NCBI GenBank assembly: GCA_021234155.1
Contig: JAJEKV010000009.1
Coordinates: 10,052,546 to 10,116,545 of the forward strand
DNA from: Isoetes taiwanensis
Lineage: Eukaryota; Streptophyta; Lycopodiopsida; Isoetales; Isoetaceae
Direction of reading: 5' to 3'
Length of the DNA: 64,000 nt
The translations under genes and the position numbers were made by a program. The notes under the pieces are model-generated. The model saw only the letters and a program-made list of their open reading frames with translations. It was not told the DNA's origin and made no database searches. Position 1 is the first letter of the stretch. Each line of letters opens with the position of its first letter. Below are positions 22,859 through 33,764 of this stretch, one piece after another.

Positions 22859-23222
22859 TAACTGCAATTAATGCAGCACCAACAACTTCATTGCTGTTGT
22901 TTTTTCCCCATAACTTTTGATCCACTTGTCAAAATGTTGCGGCGTTTGTTGCATTAGATGCGGAATGAAAAGATCTTTCCAATGATATATGGTTATGATG
23001 TATTTCAATATGGCCATATGTGTTAACCTTAAAAAAATATGATTTTTTGCTTATTTCTTATATATTTATATCGTAAAAGATGTATGAATGGGTTATCACT
23101 AGATAGATCTTGTGAAGACGAACCCATTGCTACAAAAAGTTTTTGAATCGGAGTTCTGGATCAAAAGTTATAATGAAAAAATGATACTACAGAAGTTAGT
23201 TGCAGCTGCATTAATTACAGGC
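22859..23222. mobile_element. Candidate MITE with long inverted ends
   Basis: The ends are imperfect inverted repeats of about 70 bp. Left has CTGCAATTAATGCAGC and ATAACTTTTGATCCA; right has GGATCAAAAGTTAT and GCAGCTGCATTAATTACAG. The 360-bp interior is AT-rich and non-coding. I could not define a clear target duplication. Confidence 0.5.
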
Positions 23223-24064
23223 TGCCACATAATACTGGAATGAGATATACTGGAGGTCTTCTCTTATTGGACAGTTTAAAAAGCTGACATGGCATTTTAA
23301 GCATCCCTTAATGGGACAAAATGTGATCTCATTTTTCCTCTAATGAGTATTACAGAGCATAAGGACAAGTGTAATAGAGCAGAAAATGGAAATACATGTT
23401 TTGTTAGCATAGAAATGAGAGAACTCCTTGAAGACCTTTGATCGGTTTTTTGTCACGGAGAGCTTCAAACATCTGAGGAGCAGGCTTTGTAGAGGAATGA
23501 AACATTGATGCATAGCCTAACATCAAACGTCGCAATGTCAGCATTTCCCAGTACCCACAATATTTTAAGCTATAGGTCTTCATCTATAGCATCGTTGAAC
23601 GAGTCACATCACGTGAATGTATTAGATAAGGAAATAAACATTCGACATGGAGCATTTCTATATTTGGATGTATTCCATACATATTTGAATTGGAACCAAA
23701 TTATTAGGGTCACAAATGGCATATAGCAGATTGTGCAAGTTGAAATTGTAGTAGCATACATGATCCACAACATGGTGGGAAAGTTAGTTGGTTAGTTAGT
23801 TAGTTACATGGAGGTGGCTGCCACTAATTGAACCTTGGTTGTGATACCAAATGTTACGAAGTAATCTCTTAATGCTAAGCAACACACCAAAAGGGCGGAT
23901 CCTTCATCACTATATAATGGGCCCCAACCTTTTCATCACGAAACTTCCAGGCAAGGAGAAACAACTCGCCATAACCCATTTTGTAGCCGCAATATTATCC
24001 TTTTATGGCATCCTGCATCAACTCTCTGCAAATAAGACCGTTTGTTGCAGCTATCCTCAAACTG

Positions 24065-24230
24065 ACGATGCAAAAAAACAAGGTGTTGTGCACGAAAGGT
24101 TGCCCTCCATGGGCGGAGGGTGAAGGGGCTTAAATCATAGTTCATTGTCAGCAACCCATGGCCGGGGAGTGAAGGGGTTTAAATCATAGTTCAAAATCAT
24201 GTTTTGACAATCAATTCAAAACTATAACCC
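24065..24230. repeat. Second copy of the 22.6-kb dispersed unit
   Basis: It shares AACAAGGTG(C/T)TG, GGTTGCCCTC(T/C)ATGG and TAAATCATAGTTCA words with 22620-22735. Part of the unit (GGGGCTTAAATCATAGTTCA-like) is repeated within it. Confidence 0.6.
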
Positions 24231-24409
24231 TGAACATTTGGAACAAAATCTATTTATATTTGCTTAATATTTGATCACGTCACAGTAAAATTCCATTTGG
24301 AAGCCTTCTCTGGCTATATCTGTTTTGTGTATACGTAAAGAACTCGGGGACTCATTTTCTGGCTATACAGATAGAAATCATAAATGCTTATGTTACAAGT
24401 AATAACAAA

Positions 24410-24960
24410 GAACCTCAGCTCAAAACACGTTGCTTCTTAGCATCCGTTTCTACTCCATGGTACATTTTCTATGGCTTGCGAAAAAATTCAGTTTTGAAAG
24501 CATCAATAATAATGTCATAAATATGCTTTGCATGCTAGGCTTTTAGGGCGAGTGACATCTCGTCAAGTATGTGAAGGCAACTTATGCTAAATGTTAAATA
24601 TGAAAGACAATCTTGCTCAACGTAGCTGGAAAACGAGTTTTCTTAGCTATTCCGTGGTAAAAATTATGTGGTCTTGCAGAAAGGTTCGGTGCTTGCAGAA
24701 AGACTGGGTGGATTTAATTGAAAAGCGTCACTGAGAATGATATCAATAGATGTTAAATAAAATGAAGAACCTTGATCAACTTAATATGGAAAACGAGTTG
24801 TTTCTTAGCCTTCGTTTTTGCTCCATGGTACAAATTGTGTAATCTTGCCAAAAGACTTGGTGCTTGCAGAAAGGCTCGTGGATTTAATTGAAAAGCATCA
24901 CTGAGAATGTTATGTGCAGGGCAGCGCATGCTGGGCTCTTGGGCAAATGACATTTTGTGA
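24410..24960. repeat. About 165-bp direct repeat, three diverged copies
   Basis: Copies near 24410-24585, 24590-24735 and 24765-24960 share GGAAAACGAGTT, TTTCTTAGC, TCCATGGTAC, GGTGCTTGCAGAAAG and GATTTAATTGAAAAGC. They are tandem and diverged, with no gene. Confidence 0.65.
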
Positions 24961-25339
24961 TGAGACATGTGAAGAAAACATATTATAAAGTTGTCGAGAG
25001 TATCTCACATAGTGGAACAAGAAAGCTGCAAATATATATCAATGAAATTGTTAGCAAGGGGATTTTTTATAGCAAAGTTATGCCAATGCTTTGCACACTT
25101 ACATGGATTTCACTGCTGAAGTTCTGCTATCTTATGAAGAGAAAGAACCAATAAGAGCTGGTGTACATGATTAAATGTAACCTGAGTGGCCCCTGTTTGT
25201 AGCAGTGGAATTACTTGCAATGGCAAAATAGTTTCTAGGGCTGGAATAATTTGCAAGTGTGGTTCTGTAAGAGGCACTACAGAGTCCATTGTAGAGTGTT
25301 CTTGCTCATGCTCTAGTATAAGTGCTTCATGTCCTTGCA

Positions 25340-25475
25340 GTTGCTCTTGTTCTACAAAGGTTTTATTGCTGGAAAATTCGTGAATTTGCAGCCCTATTAT
25401 GGTTTTATTGCTGGAAATTTCATGCTATTGCCGCTCTAAGAGGGGTTCATTGCTGGAAAATTCGTGCACTTGTTC
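25340..25475. repeat. About 57-bp tandem repeat, three copies
   Basis: Units share GGTTTTATTGCTGGAAAATTC or close variants, at about 25361, 25409 and 25445. The surrounding GTTCTTG-rich stretch (25280-25520) is low in complexity. Confidence 0.6.
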
Positions 25476-25529
25476 TGGCTGTACATGTTGTTTGGTATGG
25501 TGCTTGTTTGCTATGGTGTTGTATGTAAA

Positions 25530-26740
25530 CACAGATAAAAGTATGTAGTTTATGAAATGGGAAAAGGGACGTTGTACATTCTGTCATTGTTATGGTTTTC
25601 TAGAAAATGTGTTGTGGTCATGTTGTCAATGTTTTGTAGAAAATGTGTTGATGTTGCAATTGCTTATTGCGATGTGCCATGTGAGAGAACCATGATAGCG
25701 TCGTTATTTTGATGCTGCAGGAGGTTGGCTATGGTTTAATATCTTTTTTTTCACCATTGACTCGTGTGAGAGGATTAACTTGTAAAAAAAAAAGATCTCC
25801 CTCATCCAATGGTCTAGAATTTAAGATGGAAAAGAAACCGATAAACAAAACGATGCATAAGAAATATAAGATGCCTATATTTCAAGGTGCTTCCTTGTGT
25901 CTAGGCCTAGCGATTTCTTACGTGGTTTTTTTTTTTAAGTTAGACCGTTGATACATAGGCTACAAACCATTGGATCGTAGTAAATACATAAAATATGTTG
26001 GGTAAATGCACAAACGAACAGCTGCTCCGGCAGGGCATCCACTAAAAGATCTTTGTGGAACCTTATTGGACATGGATTTGAATCACGAATTGACGAATTG
26101 GAACGTTATAATAAGTTGAAGCCCAGGCAGAGAAAATTCTAATATGGATAAAACATCCGAGATGTTAGACGGAGATATTATTTATAGAGCAGATGGGGTT
26201 AGCAAAAGTACCCTTTCATCTCCTGAACTGAGGCAAGAATGCTTACAGAAGAAATCTGTATCATCTTTTCTTTTAAGGAAGCTGCTTGGAAATCTCTTAC
26301 AAATAAATGGATCATAAAACGGACGTTACTACCATAAACAGTTCATCTGTTGCAGCAAAACTACATTTTTCACTGTTGCTTCTAGTTAACTTAACCAACG
26401 TTTCTGGACTTGAGAAGAAGCTTTCAAGGTACAATCTCCGTTTGTCAAGGCATTATGCATTATGCCTATTGAATGAGGTCAATTTGATTTGAGTTCGTAA
26501 CTTACATTCTCAATACTTTACTCCCGTAATATTGGTCCTGTACACCCATCGGTCTTCCTCAGATGTTGGCAGAATTTTTCTTTCTTTCTTATTCATCCGT
26601 TCATGGTGATCATTCCCACTTGACTGTCGGGCTAGTTATTTATCCTTAACCGGCAGGCGTTTGGATCCAAGCATTCCTGGCCATTGATTCATGCCCTGTG
26701 ATAGGGCATAACAGGCAATCAAAACTTCTGGGAGGCACAA
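25530..26740. other. Intergenic, no gene seen
   Basis: No coherent coding frame or RNA gene. A short direct repeat (TAGAAAATGTGTTG) lies near 25600-25650. Confidence 0.45.
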
Positions 26741-26784
26741 CAGCGTGCACAATGGTGGACAGGGCAAGCAGACTTCTGGGAGGG

Positions 26785-26905
26785 ACATCCCCGAACCTAT
26801 GATAATCGATCTGGACAGCCCCGAACCTCTGATAATCGAGCTGTGCAGCCTCCCAAACCTCTGATAACCCATCTGCTGCCTGCCCGAACCTCTGATAATC
26901 CAGCA
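26785..26905. repeat. About 37-bp tandem repeat, four copies
   Basis: Four copies of CCCGAACCTCTGATAATC-type units, with variable spacer CGATCTGGACAG, CGAGCTGTGCAG and so on. The array lies directly before a strong hairpin. Confidence 0.8.
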
Positions 26906-26934
26906 ATGGATGAGGCAGCTTGCCTGCCCGGTTA

Positions 26935-27042
26935 AAGGGGATAAACACCCCTGCTCGCCCATTACCTCAGATAAACTGGCTCGCCCCTCCGGGCTCGCCA
27001 GTTTATCTGAGGTAATGGGCTCTCAGGGGTGTTTATCCCCTT
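26935..27042. repeat. 108-bp near-perfect hairpin
   Basis: Arms 26935-26986 and 26991-27042 are inverted copies (AAGGGGATAAACACCCCTG, then CCCATTACCTCAGATAAACT) with only a 4-base loop and a few mismatches. It may be a small foldback element or an RNA-level hairpin. It is not a typical terminator context. Confidence 0.85.
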
Positions 27043-27960
27043 CATCCACGGATTCAGGATCATGCGTGACATGTTCGAGTCGTACGGCTCCTCAAAGGAG
27101 AAGTGAGTAAGGTTCTTTGACTCACCCCTTTCACACATACCTTCCTGTGAACTTCTTTATTCTTCCACAAGAATGCAAGTTCTATGAAGGATTATAGCAT
27201 CATTTGAGTAAATACAAATTGATTATAGCATCATTTAAGTAGATACAAATTTAGGTAATAGGAGCATGAGCAAGCATCTGTGTCATTGCCTCTTTGCATT
27301 CTAGGAGCACCCATTGCAGCCAACACAATTGACTACCACTCTGGTTTCTCCAGACAGTTATGAAACAAGGTACATTCATAGCATAAACTAGCCTGACAGC
27401 AGAGGAAGTTACATAATTGGAAGGAACAGTAAAAAGACATACCTCACTAATGCACAATGTCTTAGATGGTGTAGCAAATTAGAACATATGTCAGATATAA
27501 TGTGCAAGTATACCCTGCAGTTGAAGTAGAGGGATGAATATTCGGAGGCACTTCCCTTCGATGCTGCCGGTGCCCTTCAAACCTCTTGTTTCTTGCTATA
27601 CAGCATGCAGGAAATTAGCTCAATGAGTGACATAACCAACATGGGGTAAAATACTCAAGAACATATAGTGCCCAAAGATTACATCTGGTTCATACCGTAA
27701 ACCTTTCTTTCTCTTGTATGTAAATTAGCTAGGGTATTAAACATGTTATAAAATGGTTCATACCTTCTTAAATGCCTTCTTCATAATGCTCCTTTCTTAA
27801 ATCACACAGCCACGCTACAGCTAACATGCTGCACAAGTCGCAAGAAAAAAGGGATCTGAGAAAACTCACAATCTTGCAATAGTCAACTGCCAGAAAAACC
27901 TTTGCCGACTGATAAGAAACGAGCAAGACATTGAAATAAAATTATTGTTGTCTCACTTAC

Positions 27961-28908
27961 CTTTGGAAAACAATCAAGATGCTTATACACTGCAACAAAT
28001 TGACATGTGCAAGGCTTTTGGCCACCTGCTGCCAACCATACATTGAAATTGATAAACTAGCATGATAGTTAGCATTCAGTTATTATGCTTTGAGCATTCA
28101 GTTATTATGTTTTTGAACAGGACCCGATGAAAGGTTATAAATCGTAGTGTTCAATAGCTTACTTGTTAGTCCTTTCATTGTTACCCTTTTCATGCTAACA
28201 TTTGCCTGGTTGACTGCAAGTAACTCGGGCTCCACCTCCCTGTTTTGTTCTTTCTAGATGGTAAAAAGACTTCTTGATTTGAGCATTGGGAAGTCATGAT
28301 TTGGAAAATCTAGTAAGTTACTTTTATGCATCTCTTCTTGAGCGTCGGAAGATATTACTTAGACACTATTGTCTGGTCAAATGCATGCTTGGTGTTTTGT
28401 TTGGTTTTGTTGCTTTGCTTTTCTATCCATCTTGCAGGATATAGAAATGACACTTACAGGGCTGCAGGTGGGGAAAGTGAAAGCTTAAAGAATTATATCT
28501 TACAAACTAGAAAAATTACGATGATCATCTTGTAGCCTGTAATATTTTAAGGTAATGCCCTTATCATTTCTAGGCACATGGAAGCTTACCTTTTCTTTTT
28601 ATCAGTTGCATTAGATGCTACCTTTTGTACTTTTTTGTGCCAGCTTGGATTGTTAAAGCCATATGTTGACATGATTTTCTGTCTATCTAGTGCCCCCTAG
28701 TTTATCTCATCTGATCTACAAAGACAGGCTTTTCCACGATAGTAGTAAAACAGTGGAGATTTCTTCTGAATTGTTTAGAGTCCTTAATGAATTTTGTTGG
28801 ATTTCTTACTAAATTTTGAAGTGATTTCACTTACCTTTTTCAACTTGCAGGGAACTTGAACACGGAAAGCATCCTCTTCTGGAATTCCTTCTGGATCTTT
28901 ATTCATGA
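27961..28908 (-). CDS. Two candidate minus-strand exons, unassigned
   Basis: Two short stretches have strong splice signals on the minus strand. Exon 28835-28908 reads MNKDPEGIPEEDAFRVQVPC between a CTGCAG acceptor and an AAG|GTAAGTG donor. Exon 27961-28025 reads PCTCQFVAVYKHLDCFPK with a CAGCAG acceptor and another GTAAGTG donor. They may belong to the same gene as the exonuclease-like exon upstream, but I cannot match them to its later domains. Confidence 0.3.
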
Positions 28909-29355
28909 CTGCAGAGTGATCTTCTCACAAACAAGAGTAACAAATGACTTAAAGGTTCCTTGTAATGGGCACGAATGAAGAAATGTGTCATTTACCTCAT
29001 GACCTTAGGTTTCTAGGATATCTTTTGTTCCAGTTTTCTTTCTCTAGTCCCTTCCTGCATTTCAGAAAGCCAAAATATTAACTTACATTTCATTTGACGA
29101 GCTGTAATTTATCCTTTGCCACGGTAGCCCACCTTTCCCTCCCATAATTGAGAACCTTGACCTTTCCTGCGGTGAATGGAACATGGTAAGCTCTGTGTTA
29201 CAACAGAATAAAAGATGTGCAAGACATCACACCGACTTCTATCAACACATAGCTGGAGGACAGCTTCTTTTCCTTATGGAAACAATATCTGCATAAACTA
29301 AAATTGTTCAATGCAAAATCCAGTGACTATAGTAGACCTGTGTGATCTACTTTAC

Positions 29356-29550
29356 CTCTTTGGAAGGAGACTTTCAACTCAATGTCAAAACCTAATGACG
29401 AAGCTGAGTCTGCAGAATTCCTTCTAGAAGATAAAATTTGTTTTATTTCATGTGATGCAACACTGACTTCAGCATGAGTTTTACTATACACTATCTTTCC
29501 CTTGAACTGGAAAGCTGGAACCTTGCATTCTGACTGAGCTGCATTTCCAG
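29356..29550 (-). pseudogene. WRN/WEX-like 3'-5' exonuclease exon
   Basis: On the minus strand one exon reads PAFQFKGKIVYSKTHAEV, then GFDIELKVSFQRG before a GTAAAG donor at 29354-29355. This matches the opening of the DnaQ-like exonuclease domain of plant WEX/WRN proteins, where the first two metal-binding acidic residues sit in the DxE of FDIE. The usual Trp after DIE is Leu. A possible next exon near 29115-29162 gives GKVKVLNYG, weakly like the GKVA strand. The later exo motifs, including the YAATDAY region, were not found, so this is most likely a partial or decayed gene. Full-length relatives degrade DNA from recessed 3' ends. Confidence 0.5.
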
Positions 29551-30330
29551 ATGTATGTGTTATGCAAATAATGTCGTTTATGTTAAAGAAGTGACTACCA
29601 TCATAAGTTAGAAGAAGAAGGAATTAGCTATAACCTGTACGTTGACCTAACACCTGATGCAGATGAGCCAAGTATACTGGAATGACAACGTAATCAAGAA
29701 AACTGGGATGATTATGACCACCCGGAACCCATTGCAAAGAAGCACAATCTTGCAATTTCTGAGAGGAAAACTCACTAGCTATGTTTCGGGTCATAAAAGC
29801 AATTTCTTAGCCTCTGCATAGTCTGCATAGTCTGTCTTTTTGGCCGCCATAGCTAGAGCTCTCGATGCTTTTTCGCTTCAACGGGTTAGCCGGTTTCCAA
29901 ATAGCTGCCCGGCAACAGCGGCCACCGCCAATTTACACCCAATAGCAAGTTTTTAGCAGTCATTGGTATATTCCTGGCATATACTGACATATACCTGGAA
30001 TATGCTATAAACCCACATAAACGAGGGCTTGCCCCCTTAGGGGCAACCCAAAAATTGATTCTACATGTTGATTGTTCTGAACCAAGATCAAACTTTGCGG
30101 TGGAATTGTTAAATTACGTACCTCATACTTATTCCCAATGGTAATGGATAAATCATTGTCACATATCCAAGCAGGATGCCCATGACGTGTGGGATAAACC
30201 GAATCGTTGGTCTTCCATGCCCAAAGTATATACGAGTTATAAACTAATAACTATATCGGCTATTTGATTAGTACCCTCATAACCTAAAAAAGGCCGATAT
30301 CCCGATGGGAAATTTTGGATATGAACTGGT

Positions 30331-30444
30331 GAAAGCTTGTGGCAAGGATGGATTTCGTTCTAATGCTTGGAAATAATATTCTAAAGCCCTCGTATGTTCT
30401 CCATTACTTGTGTGAATAAGCCCTATATTATACGGTATGTAACG
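30331..30444 (-). pseudogene. Plastid ycf3 fragment in nuclear DNA (NUPT)
   Basis: The minus strand reads [20 protein letters not shown] followed by [14 protein letters not shown], which is the TPR core of Ycf3, the plastid photosystem I assembly factor. About 38 residues are uninterrupted. Homology stops abruptly at QAF on one side and just before RYI on the other. Ycf3 is plastid-encoded in land plants, so a fragment among nuclear retroelements is a plastid-to-nucleus transfer. It is too short to be functional. Confidence 0.85.
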
Positions 30445-30470
30445 CTTGCCTCCGTAGCCGTAGAAAGACT

Positions 30471-30618
30471 TTTTTATTTGGATTGGCATCGGGGTGCAAC
30501 TAACTATATTGCCAAAATTAAATTCATGCTGTATATTTTCAACGTTTTTATTTGGATTGGCATCGGGGTGCAACTAACTATATTGCCAAAATTAAATTCA
30601 TGCTGTATATTTTCAACG
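30471..30618. repeat. Exact 74-bp tandem duplication
   Basis: 30471-30544 and 30545-30618 appear identical (TTTGGATTGGCATCGGGGTG and following). The duplication lies between the ycf3 fragment and the Copia 3' LTR. Confidence 0.9.
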
Positions 30619-30632
30619 GAGACAGGTTGAAT

Positions 30633-30867
30633 CTAATATACATTGATAACGTGAGCAAATGCTCAAATACAACGTACAGAAGGAAGATAATTGGAGAAGA
30701 ACTCGGTGTTGATCTAAAGGGAACATGCTGTTTAAATAGAAATCTAGCTAACAAGGAGCTAATGGCTAATGCAGAAAATAGAAAGGCTGTTGCAGCTCGT
30801 GCAGGTAGAAGCATCCATCATATGTCAGTTGGGATTCTCACTGACACTGGAATCATGATCCAGAACA
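30633..30867 (-). repeat. Copia 3' LTR
   Basis: On the minus strand a purine-rich tract (GAGTGGGGG) is directly followed by TGTTCTGGATC, a typical polypurine tract to LTR transition, at 30867. The LTR runs to about 30633, roughly 235 bp. Its last 109 bp match the truncated LTR at the other end. Confidence 0.65.
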
Positions 30868-30944
30868 CCCCCACTCAGCGTCATGTGGGAATCCAAAGAG
30901 GAACCCCTACTGAGCTTGACCAAACCAAGGAGATCTGAGCATTT

Positions 30945-31441
30945 CTGATGCTTTTGTCGGGCTAAGGCCTATGTAAGAACATCTGCTGGCATGTTGTCAG
31001 TGGAGCAGTAAGCAAGACAAATGGTATCAGCAGTCACAAGGTCGCGAACAAAGTGGTATTGGATGTCAATGTGCTTGACACGTTTGTTCATGATGGGATT
31101 GCGAGCTATGGAAATAGCATCCTAGTTGTTGTATGAATTAGGATGCCAGTGGAGTGAGGAAAACCAAGATCAGCAGTAAGACGTTGAAGCCAGAGAGCTT
31201 CTCGAGAAACATGATCTATTGCAATGTACTCAGCCTCAGTGCTAGAAAGGGAGACACATGTTTGCGTGGTGCTGCTCCAGCTGATGGGGCCTCCGCCTAA
31301 AAGGAAAACAAAGACAGAGGTAGATTTGCAATCATGATGATCATCGGCCCAGTCGGCATCATAGTAGCCAAGAATTTCAGCAGGGGAAGTGGACTGATAT
31401 GAAATGCCAAGGTGAAGGGAGCCAGCCAAGTAGCGTAACAC
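30945..31441 (-). pseudogene. Copia RNase H and C-terminus
   Basis: Contains LRYLAGSLHLGISY, then GYYDADWADDHHDCKST, SWSSTTQTCVSLSSTEAEYI and ALWLQRL, the usual Copia RNase H signatures including acidic residues DAD and TEAE. A frame change near 31115 separates the last part (the HIDIQYHFVRDLV region), which continues towards 30945. Confidence 0.85.
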
Positions 31442-31444
31442 TCG

Positions 31445-32330
31445 TTTGAGAGAAGTGCAATGAGAATGCTTGGGATGGAGGAAGAACTGGCTGAGTTTGC
31501 ATAGGGAGAAAGCAAGATAAGGCGAGTTGAGATAGCAGCAAAGTTGAGCATGCCCAAGATGTTACAGTAAGAATCATGAATGGATTGAAAAGCTGGAGCG
31601 CAGGGAGGATCATCAGGAAGAAGTATAGTGCCAAACTCTATGGGAGTGGAGACGGGATTAAAAGAAAGCATGTGGAAACGGGTGAGAATGTCACGGAGGT
31701 ATCTGTGTTGGGATAGATGAATGGAACCAGAAGACTGATCATCGGATAATTCAGTGCCAAGAAAGTAGTGAACAATGCTCAAGTCTTCCATGCGAAAATG
31801 GGAGTTTAGTTGTTGTTTAAGGTGGATCAGCAAGATCGTCCACATAACACAAGACTAGAAGGAATGATGGCTGAAGTTGAAAATAGACAGTTGGATCAGC
31901 AAGACTATGAGTGAAGCCCAGAGAAAGGAGCGTGTCATCAAGACGAGCATACCAGGAGCGAGAAGCTTGGCGGAGGCCGTAGAGTGCTTTGTGCAATTTG
32001 CAAATAAGAGAGGGGTTAGCTGAGACAAATCCTTGAGGCTGCTCAAGGAAGACTTCTTCCTGTAAATCACCATTCAGAAATACATTTTGAACATCCATTT
32101 GATGGATATGGAACTGACGAGTAGCAGCAAATGCCAAGACCATGCGAACGGAAATCATGCGAGCAACTGGAGCATATGTGTCTTCAAAATCAATGCCTTC
32201 CACCTGTGTATAACCGCGAGCTACAAGATGGGCCTTGAAACATGCAACACTACCATTGGGATGGTATTTAAGCTTATAAACCCATTTGCTGGAGATGACA
32301 GCCCGATCAGTAGGACGAGCAATAAGGGAC
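31445..32330 (-). pseudogene. Copia reverse transcriptase
   Basis: Reads EGIDFEDTYAPVARM, FHIHQMDVQNVFLNGDLQEE and KALYGLRQASRSWYARLD, then the catalytic YVDD at 31835-31846. The frame breaks directly after YVDD and resumes with HLKQQLNSHFRMEDL and YFLGTELS. The catalytic residues survive but the chain is interrupted. Confidence 0.88.
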
Positions 32331-32365
32331 CATGTTTCTGCTGCATGTATGTTATCAACCTCTTC

Positions 32366-33393
32366 TTACATGGCTCTAAACCATTCTGCCTTGTAGGGAT
32401 CCCGAATTGCTTGAGAGTAGCTATGGGGTTCAGAAGGAAGTTTTTGAGTAGCAAAGGAATAATCTTTGGCCCAATGAGGAGGTCGTTTGAGCCGAATGGG
32501 TCTTGGGGAAAGTGGTGGAGGGAGGGGAGCAAAGTGGGATTCAGGGACCAAGACATCACCTGGGGCAGCAATAGAGTCATGAGATTTAGGAGGAGATGTT
32601 GGTGGGGAAGATGGTGGGGACTGAGGAGAAGGAGAAGGGGGGTGTGTAGAAGGGGATGGTGGTGAGGGCGTAGAAGACGAAGGTGGTAGAGGAGGAGGTG
32701 GAGGGGACGAAATTGGGGGGCAGGAGAATATGGTGGCATGGTGTACCTTCAAGAAAACGGACGTGATAGCTGACAAGAAGATGCTAGGTGTGCAATTATA
32801 TAGACGATTATATAGACGGTAAGCCTTTTGGGTTAAATAGTACCCAATAAACATGCAAGGAATAGCCTTGGAATTAAGTTTAGATCTGTGGAAGCGAGGA
32901 ATATGGCAGAATGCTTGACAACCAAAGACGTGGAGATGATCCAAGGAAATAGATTTGCCGGTCCAAATCTCTTCAAGAATTTGCTGCTAAATGGCACTGT
33001 GTGGAGAGTGATTAAACAAATAAGCTGCAGTAGACACAGCCTCACCCCAGAATTGCACAGGAACGTTCATGCCAAAGTCCGAGCCATCTCTAAGAGAGAT
33101 CTGTTCACGTTCAACACGCCCATTTTGTTCAGGTGAATATGGGCTGGAACCCCATGTTGAATGCCACAGTCTACACAAAAAAGAGAAAAAGCATTGGAAC
33201 AAAATTCACCGCCACCATCACTGCGTAGTGTAATCAAACGAGATCTAGAGGAGCGTTCAACTTGAGCAAGAAAATGGCAAAAATAAGGGAAGGCATCACT
33301 CTTGTAACAGGGGAGAGAAATGAATAATTTTCTGTTGTGATCATCCAAGAAAGTAAGGATATATTTGGCACCTCCAATGGTAGAGATAGGCAA
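32366..33393 (-). pseudogene. Copia integrase and proline-rich linker
   Basis: Reads FLDDHNRKLFISLPCYKS, LRSDGGGEFCSN and YSPEQNGRVERE, covering DDE-type catalytic motifs, then FWGEAVSTAAYLFNHSP. A Pro/Ser-rich linker at about 32560-32740 joins it to RT. Frame changes occur near 33070-33150 and 32940. The long plus-strand frame 32087-32665 is an antisense shadow of the linker and RT. Confidence 0.85.
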
Positions 33394-33422
33394 GGGTCCA
33401 CAAATGTCTGTGTGGACTAAAA

Positions 33423-33749
33423 TCAGCGGAGCAGGGACACGAGAAGAAGAGAGTGGAAAAGAGGAATTTTACCCTGTATGCAACCAGAACAAGAAAATGA
33501 ATTAGCAGGTGAAGGAGACAAGAGCTCCTTTGAAATGAGGATCTTGATACGAGATTGTGCAATGTGGCCAAGCCGGGCATGCCAAAGGAAAGTATTTCTG
33601 GAAGGAGTGTGTGCAAGAAGCATGAGCAGGAGGATGTGAAGGATCATGGATCTGATAGAGATTCCCAGTGCGGGTGCCAGAGAGTACCAATTGATTGGAA
33701 GCATTTCTGATGGAACAAGAATTGAGATTAAAGGTGACATGATAACCAT
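33423..33749 (-). pseudogene. Copia GAG-pre-integrase region
   Basis: HARLGHIAQSRIKILI is the conserved HxRLGH motif before integrase. The preceding stretch (NQLVLSGTRTGNLYQI in another frame) is also typical. No DSGAS-type protease motif precedes it, so the protease coding part seems to be deleted. Confidence 0.75.
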
Positions 33750-33764
33750 CAGAGGTAATTTTGC

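Noticed and set aside
25186-25528. Cys/Ser-rich small ORFs
   Set aside because: They come from a low-complexity tandem repeat and show no family pattern or conserved cysteine spacing.
29640-29780. Protein-like plus-strand stretch (NWDDYDHPEPIAKKHNLAIS)
   Set aside because: Too short, flanked by stops, with no splice signals or recognisable family; kept only as a note.
32087-32665. 192-codon plus-strand ORF
   Set aside because: It is antisense to the Copia reverse transcriptase and Pro/Ser-rich linker and has no domain of its own.
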